From: Actinacidiphila fildesensis
GTDB taxonomy: Bacteria > Actinomycetota > Actinomycetes > Streptomycetales > Streptomycetaceae
DNA length: 64,000 nt
NCBI RefSeq assembly: GCF_042652185.1
Contig: NZ_JBHSIX010000026.1
Strand: one strand, 5' to 3'
Part shown: positions 1 through 7,640 of the stretch, one piece after another
How positions within the stretch are numbered: the first letter of the stretch is position 1
How the letters are laid out: each line of letters starts with the position of its first letter
Program-made: the position numbers and the translations under genes
The notes under the pieces: model-generated
What the model saw: only the letters and a program-made list of their open reading frames with translations
What the model was told of the DNA's origin: nothing
The model's database searches: none

Positions 1-5
1 ATAGT

Positions 6-124
6 GTTTCGGTGGTCATAGCGTTAGGGAAACGCCCGGTTACATTCCGAACCCGGAAGCTAAGCCTTTCAGCGCCGATGGTACTGCAGGGGGGACCCTG
101 TGGGAGAGTAGGACGCCGCCGAAC
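6..124 (+). rRNA. rrf: 5S ribosomal RNA
   Basis: This is a near-complete match to the streptomycete 5S rRNA as I remember it. It opens with the GTTTCGGTGG terminal stem, carries the conserved CCGAACCCGGAAG loop near 48-60 and the GGGAGAGTAGG segment near 102-112, and closes with the complementary CCGCCGAAC end. The length of about 119 nt is normal. It is probably the last gene of an rRNA operon whose 16S and 23S genes lie to the left of the window. The exact ends may be off by one or two bases. Confidence 0.95.
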
Positions 125-134
125 AATCTTTATG

Positions 135-178
135 GACCCTCGGTCCCGGCCTCTGCGCTGGGACCGAGGGTCTTTTTG
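135..178 (+). terminator. Rho-independent terminator of the rRNA operon
   Basis: A 13-bp perfect stem (135-147 with 160-172) encloses a 12-nt loop and is followed by a run of five T (173-177). It starts 10 nt after the 5S gene, as expected for the end of an rRNA operon. A U-run this clear is rare among the terminators in this window. Confidence 0.9.
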
Positions 179-257
179 TTTTGCCCCACCGGTGCGCGGT
201 CACTCGGCAGGTACGAGAGACTGGCACTACAGCAGCACGAACCAAGGAGTTACGACG

Positions 258-2594
258 ATGTCCAACTCGCCCGAGGATCGGTCGGATCGGCCTGAGCGCC
301 GGGAGCCGCGACAGAGCGGTGGCGACCGGGGCGGTTTCCGCACCGGCGGCCCGCGCCGCGATGGTGACCGGGCCGGCGGTTTCCGCCGGGATGACCGTCG
401 TGACGACCGACCCCGTACCGACCGCCCGAGTTCTGACCGTCCGAGCTCTGATCGCCCCCGTTCTGACCGTCCGCGTGAAGACCGCCCGCGTACGGATCGT
501 CCCAGCGGTGACCGCGGCGGCTTCCGCCGTGACGACCGTCCGCAGGGCGACCGTCCGCGTTCCGGCCCGCCGAGTGGCGACCGTCGTGACGGCCCGCCGC
601 GTGGTGGCTCGCGTCCCGACGACCGTGGCGGCAGCTTCCGCCGCGATGACCGCCCGCGCTCCGGCCCGCCCAGCAGCGGTGACCGTGGTGGCTTCCGTCG
701 TGACGACCGCCCGCAGGGTGACCGTCCGCGCTTCGGTCCCCCGAGCGGCGACCGTCGTGACGGCCCGCCGCGTGGTGGCTCGCGTCCCGACGACCGTGGC
801 GGCAGCTTCCGTCGTGACGACCGTCCGCAGGGTGACCGTCCGCGTTCCGGCCCGCCGAGCGGTGACCGCGGCGGCTTCCGCCGTGACGACCGCCCGCAGG
901 GTGACCGTCCGCGCTACGACCGCCCCAGCAGTGACCGTCCCCGTGACGACCGTCGTGACGGCCCGCCGCGTGGTGGCTCGCGTCCCGACGACCGTGGCGG
1001 CAGCTTCCGCCGTGACGACCATCGTGACGGCCCCCCGCGCTCCGACCGTCCGCGCTCCGGCCCGCCCAGCGGTGACCGCCGTGACGACCGTGGCGGCAGT
1101 TTCCGTCGCGACGACCGCCCGCAGGGTGACCGTCCGCGTTCCGGCCCCCCGAGCGGTGACCGCGGCGGCTTCCGCCGTGACGACCGCCCGCAGGGCGACC
1201 GTCCGCGCTACGACCGCCCCAGCAGTGACCGTCCCCGTGACGACCGCCGTGACGGCCCGCCGCGCGGCCCCCGCCAGGACGACCGCGGCGGCAGCTTCCG
1301 CCGCGACGACCGTCCCCAGGGCGACCGCCCCCGGTACGACCGTCCCAGCAGCGACCGGCCGAGCAGTGACCGTCCCCGCGAGGACCGGCCGCGCTTCGAG
1401 CGTCCGCGTGAGGACCGTCCCCGTGAGGACCGTCCGCGCTACGAGCGGTCGGGCAGCGACCGTCCCAGCAGTGACCGTCCCAGCAGTGACCGTCCGAGCA
1501 GCAGCCGTCCCGGCAGCGACCGCCCGCGTGAGGACCGTCGTGACGGGCCGCCGCGCGGTCCGCGTCAGGACGACCGCCGTGACGCGCCCCCGCGTGGGCC
1601 GCGCCGTGACGACGACCGGGGCCAGAGCCGCCGGCCGGCGGAGGAGAGCCACGGACGGTTCGAGAGCGCCGGGCGTGAGGACCGCCGTGAGGAGCGGGAG
1701 CCGGTCAAGCGGCTGCCGATCCCGGACGAGGTCACGGGTCAGGAGATCGACCCGAGCGTGCGCCAGGAGCTGATGAGCCTGCCGAAGACGCTCGCCGACG
1801 ATGTGGCGCGCAACCTGGTCATGGTGGCGCAGCTGCTGGACGAGGACCCGGAGGCGGCCTACGAGTACTCCAGGATCGCCCTGCGGCTCGCGTCGCGCGT
1901 CGCCGCCGTGCGGGAGGCCGCCGGCTTCGCCTCGTACGCGACCGCTCGCTACGGCGAGGCGCTCGCGGAGTTCCGCGCCACCAAGCGGATGACGGGTTCC
2001 GTGGACCTGTGGCCGGTCATGGCGGACTGCGAGCGCGGCATGGGCCGTCCGGAGCGCGCGCTGGCGATGGCGGGTGCGCCGGAGGTGCAGAAGCTGGACA
2101 AGGCCGGTCAGGTCGAGATGCGGCTCGTCGCCGCGGGCGCCCGGCAGGACATGGGCCAGCCCGAGGCCGCGGTGGTGACGCTGCAGGGTCCCGAGCTGGC
2201 GGCGAACGCCATGAACCCGTGGACCGCGCGACTGCGGTACGCCTACGCCGACGCGCTGCTCGCCGTGGACCGCAAGGCCGAGGCGCGCGAGTGGTTCGCC
2301 AAGGCGGCGGAGGCCGACCAGAGCGGCAGCACGGACGCCTCCGACCGGCTCGCCGAGCTGGACGGCGTCGAGTTCGTGGACGCGCTCGTCGAGGACCCCG
2401 CGGAGTCGCACGACCTGGCGGAGTCCGTCGTGCCGGCGGACGCGGAGTCCGAGGACGACGCGGACGATGACGAGGACGACGAGGACGACGTCGAGATCAC
2501 CGAGGCCGAGGTCGACATCACGGACGAGGCCGATCCGGCGTCGTTCCTGGACTCGCCCTTCAAGGAGCCCGGTACGGGCACCAGCAAGGCCTGA
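258..2594 (+). CDS. Arg/Asp/Pro/Gly-repeat protein with TPR-like C-terminal half
   Basis: The 778-aa product has three parts. Residues 1 to about 480 are a disordered polyampholyte built from repeated modules (GGFRRDDRPQGDRPR, SGPPSGDR, RDGPPRGGSRPDD, DRPSSDRP), with about ten FRRDD cores. Residues about 495-705 are helical and Ala-rich, with TPR-like pairs (for example ARYGEALAEFRATKRM and DRKAEAREWFAKAAEAD). Residues about 728-760 are a strongly acidic tail. The start at 258 was chosen because AAGGAG lies 8 nt upstream and the repeat protein begins MSNSPEDR. The gene directly follows the 5S terminator. RGG/RDD-rich tails are known from RNA-binding proteins such as DEAD-box helicases, so an RNA or ribosome link is plausible, but function is inferred only. 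The repeats also create long false reading frames on other frames. Confidence 0.85.
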   Translation: MSNSPEDRSDRPERREPRQSGGDRGGFRTGGPRRDGDRAGGFRRDDRRDDRPRTDRPSSDRPSSDRPRSDRPREDRPRTDRPSGDRGGFRRDDRPQGDRPRSGPPSGDRRDGPPRGGSRPDDRGGSFRRDDRPRSGPPSSGDRGGFRRDDRPQGDRPRFGPPSGDRRDGPPRGGSRPDDRGGSFRRDDRPQGDRPRSGPPSGDRGGFRRDDRPQGDRPRYDRPSSDRPRDDRRDGPPRGGSRPDDRGGSFRRDDHRDGPPRSDRPRSGPPSGDRRDDRGGSFRRDDRPQGDRPRSGPPSGDRGGFRRDDRPQGDRPRYDRPSSDRPRDDRRDGPPRGPRQDDRGGSFRRDDRPQGDRPRYDRPSSDRPSSDRPREDRPRFERPREDRPREDRPRYERSGSDRPSSDRPSSDRPSSSRPGSDRPREDRRDGPPRGPRQDDRRDAPPRGPRRDDDRGQSRRPAEESHGRFESAGREDRREEREPVKRLPIPDEVTGQEIDPSVRQELMSLPKTLADDVARNLVMVAQLLDEDPEAAYEYSRIALRLASRVAAVREAAGFASYATARYGEALAEFRATKRMTGSVDLWPVMADCERGMGRPERALAMAGAPEVQKLDKAGQVEMRLVAAGARQDMGQPEAAVVTLQGPELAANAMNPWTARLRYAYADALLAVDRKAEAREWFAKAAEADQSGSTDASDRLAELDGVEFVDALVEDPAESHDLAESVVPADAESEDDADDDEDDEDDVEITEAEVDITDEADPASFLDSPFKEPGTGTSKA

Positions 2595-2610
2595 GCGCTC
2601 GCACAACTGA

Positions 2611-2645
2611 GAGGCGGCACCCGCGGACATCGCGGGTGCCGCCTC
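2611..2645. terminator. Bidirectional hairpin between convergent genes
   Basis: A 15-bp perfect inverted repeat (2611-2625 with 2631-2645) with a 5-nt loop lies between the two convergent genes ending at 2594 and 2685. It can serve both strands. There is no long T-run, as is usual in high-GC actinobacteria. Confidence 0.85.
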
Positions 2646-2684
2646 TTCGCGTTGCGTCCTTGCGGGGCGAGCTCGGGCGTCGGC

Positions 2685-3953
2685 TCAGCCCAGTTCGAGG
2701 CTGCGCATGACCAGGCCGCTGGCCGGCTTCGGTCCGAAGGAGGTGGACTTGCGGGGCATCGTGACGCCCTGGCGGGCCAGCTCACGGACGACGGCCTCGT
2801 CCACGGGGTGCATCAGGACTGCCGTGCCGCCGTGCCGCTCCGCCTGCTCGACGGCCGACTCCGTCGTGTGCAGATAGCTGATGTGCTCCGGGACGTCGGG
2901 CACTTGCCAGATGTCGTCGAGGAGCAGGCTGTGCAGGACCGTCGCGTCGAGCTGCCGCCATTCGCGCGGCCGGTCGTGCGGTACGGATCGGTCGATCTGC
3001 AGTGGATCCGGCCGGTCGAGCAGCCGGAACCGGCCGTCGCCCGCGAGCAGGAAGGCGTTGCCCTCCGCCGCGGCCGCCGCCAGCGCGTCCAGCGCCACCG
3101 GCAGCGGTCCGTCGACGTCCGTCACGCGGAAGGCGTGCCGGGCGGCCTCGACGGCGTCGGCGACCGGAAGCTGCGGGAGCACCCGGTGGATGGCACGGAC
3201 CCGCAGCGGGTAGTGGGCGGTGTCGACGAGGAGCACCAGGCCGTGATCCCAGGGGCTCGGCCCGGACTGCTCGGCCTGCAGCCGCAGATAGGTTGCCCAG
3301 CGGTGGTGGCCGTCGGCGATGAGCGCCTGGCGGGGCGACAGGTCGGCGTCGATCGCGGCGAGGGTCCCCGGATCGGTGATCGACCACAACTTGTGGTGGA
3401 TGCCGTCCTCGGTGGTGGTGGCGAGCAGCGGTTCGGTGTCCGCCGTACGGTCGACGATCTCCGCGACGGTGCCGCCGCCCTGGTAGGCGAGCAGCAGCGG
3501 TTCGAGGTTGGCGCCGGTCGCGCGCATCAGGGCGGCGCGGTCGGCCACCGGCCCCGGCATGACGTCCTCGTGCGGGAGCACGATCCGCTCCTCGGGCGGC
3601 GTGAGCCGCAGGACGCCGATCAGGCCGCGTTGCAGATGGTCGCCGTCCCGCTGCTCGTACACGTACAGCCCGGGTTCCGGGTCGGGGGCGAGGACGCCCT
3701 CGCGCTGCCACCGGTCGAGGGCCGTGGCGGCCTGCCGGTGGCGGCTGGTGGGATCGGCGTTGTGGGGCAGGATGAGACGGACGACGTTGTGCGGGTCGGC
3801 GGTCTCCAGATGACGCTGCCCGTCCGGCCGGACCACGACGTCGTACGGGGGCGAGGTGACGGCGGCCAGGCTGCCCACCCTCTCCGGCACGTAGCGGAGC
3901 CCGCGGAAGGGCGCGAGGCGCAAGCCGTGGGGAGCGGGTCCTGAAGTGGTCAT
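2685..3953 (-). CDS. DUF1015 family protein
   Basis: The 422-aa product matches the DUF1015 family in length and pattern. Supporting stretches are the N-terminal LAPFRGLRY...SPPYDVV, the NVVRLILPH segment, IADGHHRWATYL in the middle (a family hallmark), and a C-terminal MPRKSTSFGPKPASGLVMR. The family is widespread in actinobacteria and clostridia, and no biochemical role is established that I know of. It is convergent with the repeat-protein gene and divergent from the HAD phosphatase gene, from which it is separated by only 74 bp, so both promoters must lie there. No good Shine-Dalgarno sequence precedes the ATG. Confidence 0.88.
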   Translation of the reverse strand: MTTSGPAPHGLRLAPFRGLRYVPERVGSLAAVTSPPYDVVVRPDGQRHLETADPHNVVRLILPHNADPTSRHRQAATALDRWQREGVLAPDPEPGLYVYEQRDGDHLQRGLIGVLRLTPPEERIVLPHEDVMPGPVADRAALMRATGANLEPLLLAYQGGGTVAEIVDRTADTEPLLATTTEDGIHHKLWSITDPGTLAAIDADLSPRQALIADGHHRWATYLRLQAEQSGPSPWDHGLVLLVDTAHYPLRVRAIHRVLPQLPVADAVEAARHAFRVTDVDGPLPVALDALAAAAAEGNAFLLAGDGRFRLLDRPDPLQIDRSVPHDRPREWRQLDATVLHSLLLDDIWQVPDVPEHISYLHTTESAVEQAERHGGTAVLMHPVDEAVVRELARQGVTMPRKSTSFGPKPASGLVMRSLELG

Positions 3954-4027
3954 CAGGGCATGCTACGTGGCCCGCGGCGATGGGGGATGATCAAGGTGAT
4001 GGACGACATACGAGGAGCGGACACGCG

Positions 4028-5047
4028 ATGACCCACCGGACCAGTCCGAGCGGTTCCGACCGAGCACTGGACGCCGCGTACGACACGGCTCTGCTCGATC
4101 TCGACGGGGTCGTGTACGCGGGAGGCGAGGCCATCGCGCACGCCGTCGAGTCCCTCGCCACCGCGCGCGAGCACGGGATGCACCTCGCGTACGTCACCAA
4201 CAACGCGGCCCGCACCCCGCAGACGGTGGCCGCACATCTGACGGAGCTGGGCGTGCCCGCGGAAGCGGAGGACGTGATCACCTCGGCTCAGGCGGTCGCC
4301 CGGCTGATCGCCGAGCAGGTGCCGGCGGGCTCGCGGGTGCTGGCGATCGGCGGCGAGGGGCTGCAGACGGCGCTGCGCGAGCGCGGTCTCGAGCCGGTGG
4401 CGTCGGCGGAGGACGGTCCGGCGGCCGTGGTGCAGGGCTACGATCCCGAGCTGCGCTGGTCGCTGCTGGCGGAGGCCTCGTTCGCGGTGGCGCGCGGTGT
4501 GCCGTGGTTCGCGTCCAACACCGATCTGACGATCCCGAACCCGCGCGGGATCGCGCCGGGCAACGGCGCGGCCGTGGAGGTCGTACGGATCGCTACCGGC
4601 GCCGAGCCGCAGGTGGCGGGCAAGCCGCAGCCGCCGATGCACCGCGAGACGATCCTGCGGACCGGTGCGAAGCGACCGCTGGTGGTCGGCGACCGGCTGG
4701 ACACCGACATCGAGGGTGCGACCGGCGCCGAGGTGGACTCGCTGCTGGTGCTGACGGGTGTGACGACGGCGGCGCAGCTGCTCGCCGCCGTGCCGAAGCA
4801 CCGGCCGACGTATGTGGCGGCCGATCTGCGCGGGCTGCTGGAACCGCAGCCGGAGGTCACGGTGGACGGTGACGGGGCGCGCTGCGGCGGCTGGACGGCT
4901 TCGGCGGACGGCGACGCGCTCACGGTGGAGGGCGATGGTGACGCCCTCGACGGACTGCGGGCCCTGTGCGCGGCCGCCTGGGCGGCGGCGGGCGACGGCG
5001 CGTGCGAGTCGGACGCCGGGAAGGCGCTGGCGCGGCTCGGGTTCTGA
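4028..5047 (+). CDS. HAD-IIA family phosphatase (NagD/PLP-phosphatase type)
   Basis: The 339-aa product is a HAD-superfamily subclass IIA hydrolase. Motif I is DLDGVVYAGG near residue 22, with the nucleophilic Asp. Motif II is the YVTNNA segment. Motif III is the KPQPPMH Lys, and motif IV is VGDRLDTDIEGA. The C2 cap between motifs II and III has the size typical of NagD, 4-nitrophenyl phosphatase and pyridoxal-phosphate phosphatases. About 85 C-terminal residues beyond the HAD core look actinobacteria-specific. GAGGAG 10 nt before the ATG at 4028 decides the start over an upstream in-frame ATG at 3980. The natural substrate cannot be told from sequence. Confidence 0.9.
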   Translation: MTHRTSPSGSDRALDAAYDTALLDLDGVVYAGGEAIAHAVESLATAREHGMHLAYVTNNAARTPQTVAAHLTELGVPAEAEDVITSAQAVARLIAEQVPAGSRVLAIGGEGLQTALRERGLEPVASAEDGPAAVVQGYDPELRWSLLAEASFAVARGVPWFASNTDLTIPNPRGIAPGNGAAVEVVRIATGAEPQVAGKPQPPMHRETILRTGAKRPLVVGDRLDTDIEGATGAEVDSLLVLTGVTTAAQLLAAVPKHRPTYVAADLRGLLEPQPEVTVDGDGARCGGWTASADGDALTVEGDGDALDGLRALCAAAWAAAGDGACESDAGKALARLGF

Positions 5048-5095
5048 GCCCCGGGCCGTCGGTGGTCGGAGGTCGGTGGCCGGCCGGGTGCCGCC

Positions 5096-5179
5096 AGGGC
5101 GTGTGTCGAAAGTGGCGCCGTTCGCCCGTAGGGCGCGTCCAGGCGTCGCGTGCCAGGCGGGACTTTCGCAACACGCCCT
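5096..5179. repeat. MITE-like palindromic repeat
   Basis: The two ends form an 18-bp inverted repeat with two mismatches (AGGGCGTGTGTCGAAAGT at 5096-5113, ACTTTCGCAACACGCCCT at 5162-5179). The 48-bp middle contains GGCGCGTCCAGGCGTC. Its last two bases fall inside the stop codon of the SCP2 gene on the other strand. The pattern resembles a short dispersed repeat I recall as common in Streptomyces genomes. A second stretch at 42129-42144 shares GACGCCTGGACGCGCC with its reverse complement. It may also act as a transcription stop between the convergent genes. Confidence 0.7.
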
Positions 5180-5525
5180 AGAGCAGTGAGCGCAGCCGCA
5201 GCAGGTCCCGCAGGCCGGCCTCCAGCTTGACCCGGCCGCTCCCCCACGCCTTGGCGAAGCTCAGTTCGCCGCCGACCAGGGCGATGAGGTCGTCGCCGGC
5301 CATCGCCAGCCGGATCTGCGCCTTCTCGGCGGGCGCGCCGGGCACCGTCGTCACGTCATGGATCCGGCCGTCCGTCAGCCGTCCGACGAAGGTCGTGCCG
5401 AGGTCCGTGATGTGGCAGCTCAGCGACCGGTCCAGGGACGTGGCGCTGCGGATGTCGCCGTTGGCCCGCGTGAGGTTCTCCGACAGCTGGTCGAGTGCGC
5501 TGCGGCACTCCTCGATGGTCGCCAT
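5178..5525 (-). CDS. SCP2 sterol-binding domain protein
   Basis: The 115-aa product consists of little more than one SCP2-like domain. It has an N-terminal helix (ATIEECRSALDQLSENL), the central strand pattern SCHITDLGTTFVGRLTDGRI, and the IRLAMAGDDLIALVGGELSFAKAWGSGRVKLE segment typical of this fold, which binds lipids or other hydrophobic ligands. The ATG at 5525 was preferred over an upstream GTG-rich extension because it starts the conserved domain and has GGGAGA just upstream. The stop codon overlaps the MITE-like repeat by two bases. The ligand is unknown. Confidence 0.85.
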   Translation of the reverse strand: MATIEECRSALDQLSENLTRANGDIRSATSLDRSLSCHITDLGTTFVGRLTDGRIHDVTTVPGAPAEKAQIRLAMAGDDLIALVGGELSFAKAWGSGRVKLEAGLRDLLRLRSLL

Positions 5526-5706
5526 CGGTCGGGCGTCTCCCGTTCGGGTGGTGCGTACAGGCGCCGGGGTCGCCCGCGCCACGATCATGTGATCCGTTCG
5601 ATCGACGGTACCTCAGGGCACCGTACGCCGTGAGCCGGGCAGTACGGGTAGCGTCAGGTGCGGATACGTCAATGGCGAGGCAATGGCGAGGCGAGGAGTG
5701 AGGGCG

Positions 5707-6621
5707 ATGCGGGACGCGCTGCGTACCTGTCTGCAGATCGCGGGCGGCCTGACCGAGGCGACCCGGCGGCGGGCGGTGGGGGCGGCCAGGGAGCTGCTCG
5801 ACCAGACGGGGATAGATGTCGACGCCGTCCAGCGCAGGATCGGCGAGAGCATTCCGCCGGAGGTGCAGACGCTGGCGGACGAGCTGATGGCGGCCGGACG
5901 GGCCAACCGCGATCTGCTGATCGGGCTGATCCGCGAGGAGGTCGACAAGGCGATGAGCCGGGTCGGACGGGTCGCCGACGAGGTCACGAAGGTCGGTGTG
6001 GTCCTGGAGGCGCTGGAGCGCCGCGTCCGGAACCTCGAGGACGAGGAGGAGGACGTGGACGCCGGCTTCGGGGCCGCTTCCACCGGGACCGCGTCACCGC
6101 TGTTCGAGCGGATCACGGTCGACCCGATGGAGCCGGCCGAGCCGGCCGAGCCGGTCTACCCCGTCGATCCGGAGGCTCCCGCCGGGCCGGCCGCCACCGA
6201 GCGGCCCGTAGCGCCGGTCCGGTCCGTGACGTCCGCGAAGTCAGCGAAGCCGGCCAAGCCCGTAGAGACGGTGCAGCCCGAGCGGCCCGCGGCGACCGAG
6301 CCGAAGGCTCCGGCCAAGGCGAAGAAGACGTCGCCGGCCGCCACGAAGACCGCCCCGCCTGCCAAGAAGGCCGCTCCCGCGAAGAAGACGGCCACCGTGA
6401 AGAAGACGGCTCCCGCCAAGAAGACGGCTCCCGCCAAGAAGTCTCCCGCGGCCAAGGAGACGGCTCCGCCCAAGGAGCCGACTCCGGTCAAGAAGACCTC
6501 CGCAGCGAAGAAGACGACGCCGGCGAAGAAGACCGCTCCGGCGAAGAAGGCCCCCGCCGCGAAGAAGGCCGCACCCGCCAAGAAGACCGCCGCCCGCAAG
6601 AAGACGGCCTCCGATGAGTGA
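5707..6621 (+). CDS. Helical (phasin-like) protein with Lys/Ala/Pro-rich tail
   Basis: The 304-aa product begins with about 110 residues of predicted amphipathic helix (MRDALRTCLQIAGG...VGVVLEALERRVRNLEDEEEDV), resembling phasin-type or coiled-coil adaptor proteins. A Pro/Ala linker follows, then from residue about 200 a tail of PAKKTA/APAKK repeats like histone H1 or the C-terminus of actinobacterial HupS. GAGGAG lies 8 nt before the ATG at 5707; an in-frame ATG at 5683 is less likely. It starts the operon that continues with the 70-aa protein, tlyA, nadK and recN. Such a tail could bind nucleic acid or other polyanions; function is not known. Confidence 0.8.
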   Translation: MRDALRTCLQIAGGLTEATRRRAVGAARELLDQTGIDVDAVQRRIGESIPPEVQTLADELMAAGRANRDLLIGLIREEVDKAMSRVGRVADEVTKVGVVLEALERRVRNLEDEEEDVDAGFGAASTGTASPLFERITVDPMEPAEPAEPVYPVDPEAPAGPAATERPVAPVRSVTSAKSAKPAKPVETVQPERPAATEPKAPAKAKKTSPAATKTAPPAKKAAPAKKTATVKKTAPAKKTAPAKKSPAAKETAPPKEPTPVKKTSAAKKTTPAKKTAPAKKAPAAKKAAPAKKTAARKKTASDE

Positions 6622-6826
6622 ACCGCTGCCCGGGGAGGGGCCGCCGAACGGGATCGCTCCGCTGGGCCTGGCACCGGCGCCCACCGGCCAGGCCGCGGTG
6701 GACACGCTGATCGTGCGGCTGAGCGACGCCGACGACCTGCCGACCGCGGATCACATCGAGGTGTACGAGGATGTGCACCGTGGGCTGCGCGAAGCGCTCA
6801 CCGCACTCGACGACAACAGGAGCTGA
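6614..6826 (+). CDS. Small conserved protein upstream of tlyA
   Basis: A 70-aa protein whose ATG lies 8 nt before the end of the preceding gene, so it is translationally coupled. The body reads AAVDTLIVRLSDADDLPTADHIEVYEDVHRGLREALTALDD, which looks like one helical hairpin after a Gly/Pro-rich lead. A small gene at this place before tlyA is, as I recall, common in streptomycetes. I do not know a function; its placement suggests a link to ribosome modification or to the TlyA operon. Confidence 0.75.
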   Translation: MSEPLPGEGPPNGIAPLGLAPAPTGQAAVDTLIVRLSDADDLPTADHIEVYEDVHRGLREALTALDDNRS

Positions 6827-6833
6827 ACCGTAC

Positions 6834-7640
6834 GTGGCACGACGCCGACTCGACGCCGAGCTGGTGCGCCGAAATCTGGCGCGCTCGCGCGAGCACGCCA
6901 GCCAGCTGATCGCCGCGGGGCGGGTCACCATCGGCGGCGCCACCGCGACCAAGGCCGCCACGCAGGTGGAGACCAGCGCGGCCGTGGTGGTGGCCAAGGA
7001 CGACAACGAACCCGACTACGTGTCGCGCGGCGGCCACAAGCTCGCCGGCGCGCTGGCCGCGTTCACCCCGCTCGGTCTGAAGGTCGAGGGGCGGCGCGCG
7101 CTGGACGCGGGGGCCTCCACCGGGGGCTTCACCGATGTGCTGCTGCGCAACGGCGCCGCGACCGTCGTCGCCGTCGACGTCGGCTACGGCCAGCTGGCCT
7201 GGTCGCTGCAGAGCGACGACCGGGTCGTCATCAAGGACCGCACCAACGTGCGCGAGCTGACGCTGGAGCACATCGACGGCGAGCCCGCGGACATCATCGT
7301 CGGCGACCTGTCGTTCATCCCGCTCGGCCTGGTGCTGCCCGCGCTCGTGCGGTGCGCCGCGCCCGACGCGGATCTCGTGCTGATGGTGAAGCCGCAGTTC
7401 GAGGTCGGCAAGGAACGGCTGGGCACCGGTGGTGTCGTGCGCAGTACGCAGCTGCGCGCCGAGACCGTGCGGACGGTCGCCGGGCAGGGCGCGGCGCTCG
7501 GACTGGGTGTCATGGGCGTCACCGCCAGTCCGCTGCCGGGACCTTCCGGCAATGTGGAGTACTTTCTGTGGCTGCGCGCCGGTGCGCCCGATCTGGACCC
7601 GGCGGATGTCGACCGTGCTGTGGCGGAGGGGCCCCGTTGA
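6834..7640 (+). CDS. tlyA: TlyA, 16S/23S rRNA 2'-O-methyltransferase
   Basis: The 268-aa product has the exact size of TlyA. Residues 1-60 are an S4 RNA-binding domain (ARRRLDAELVRRNLARSREHA). A Rossmann-type RrmJ-like methyltransferase follows, with the SAM loop DAGASTGGFTD at 91-101, the acidic motif VVAVDVGYG, VGDLSFIPL, and the catalytic-Lys segment LVLMVKPQFEVGKERL. In mycobacteria TlyA 2'-O-methylates 16S C1409 and 23S C1920 and sets capreomycin sensitivity. The GTG at 6834 with AGGAG 11 nt upstream was chosen; it lies 7 nt after the previous stop. The nadK start overlaps its 3' end. Confidence 0.95.
   Translation: MARRRLDAELVRRNLARSREHASQLIAAGRVTIGGATATKAATQVETSAAVVVAKDDNEPDYVSRGGHKLAGALAAFTPLGLKVEGRRALDAGASTGGFTDVLLRNGAATVVAVDVGYGQLAWSLQSDDRVVIKDRTNVRELTLEHIDGEPADIIVGDLSFIPLGLVLPALVRCAAPDADLVLMVKPQFEVGKERLGTGGVVRSTQLRAETVRTVAGQGAALGLGVMGVTASPLPGPSGNVEYFLWLRAGAPDLDPADVDRAVAEGPR

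Noticed and set aside
69..2630. An open reading frame of 853 codons on the minus strand
   Set aside because: It is the mirror of the repeat-protein gene. Its translation is a monotonous Val/Thr/Ala/Arg sequence created by the repeated codons, it runs through the 5S terminator region, and it has no ribosome-binding site or known domain.
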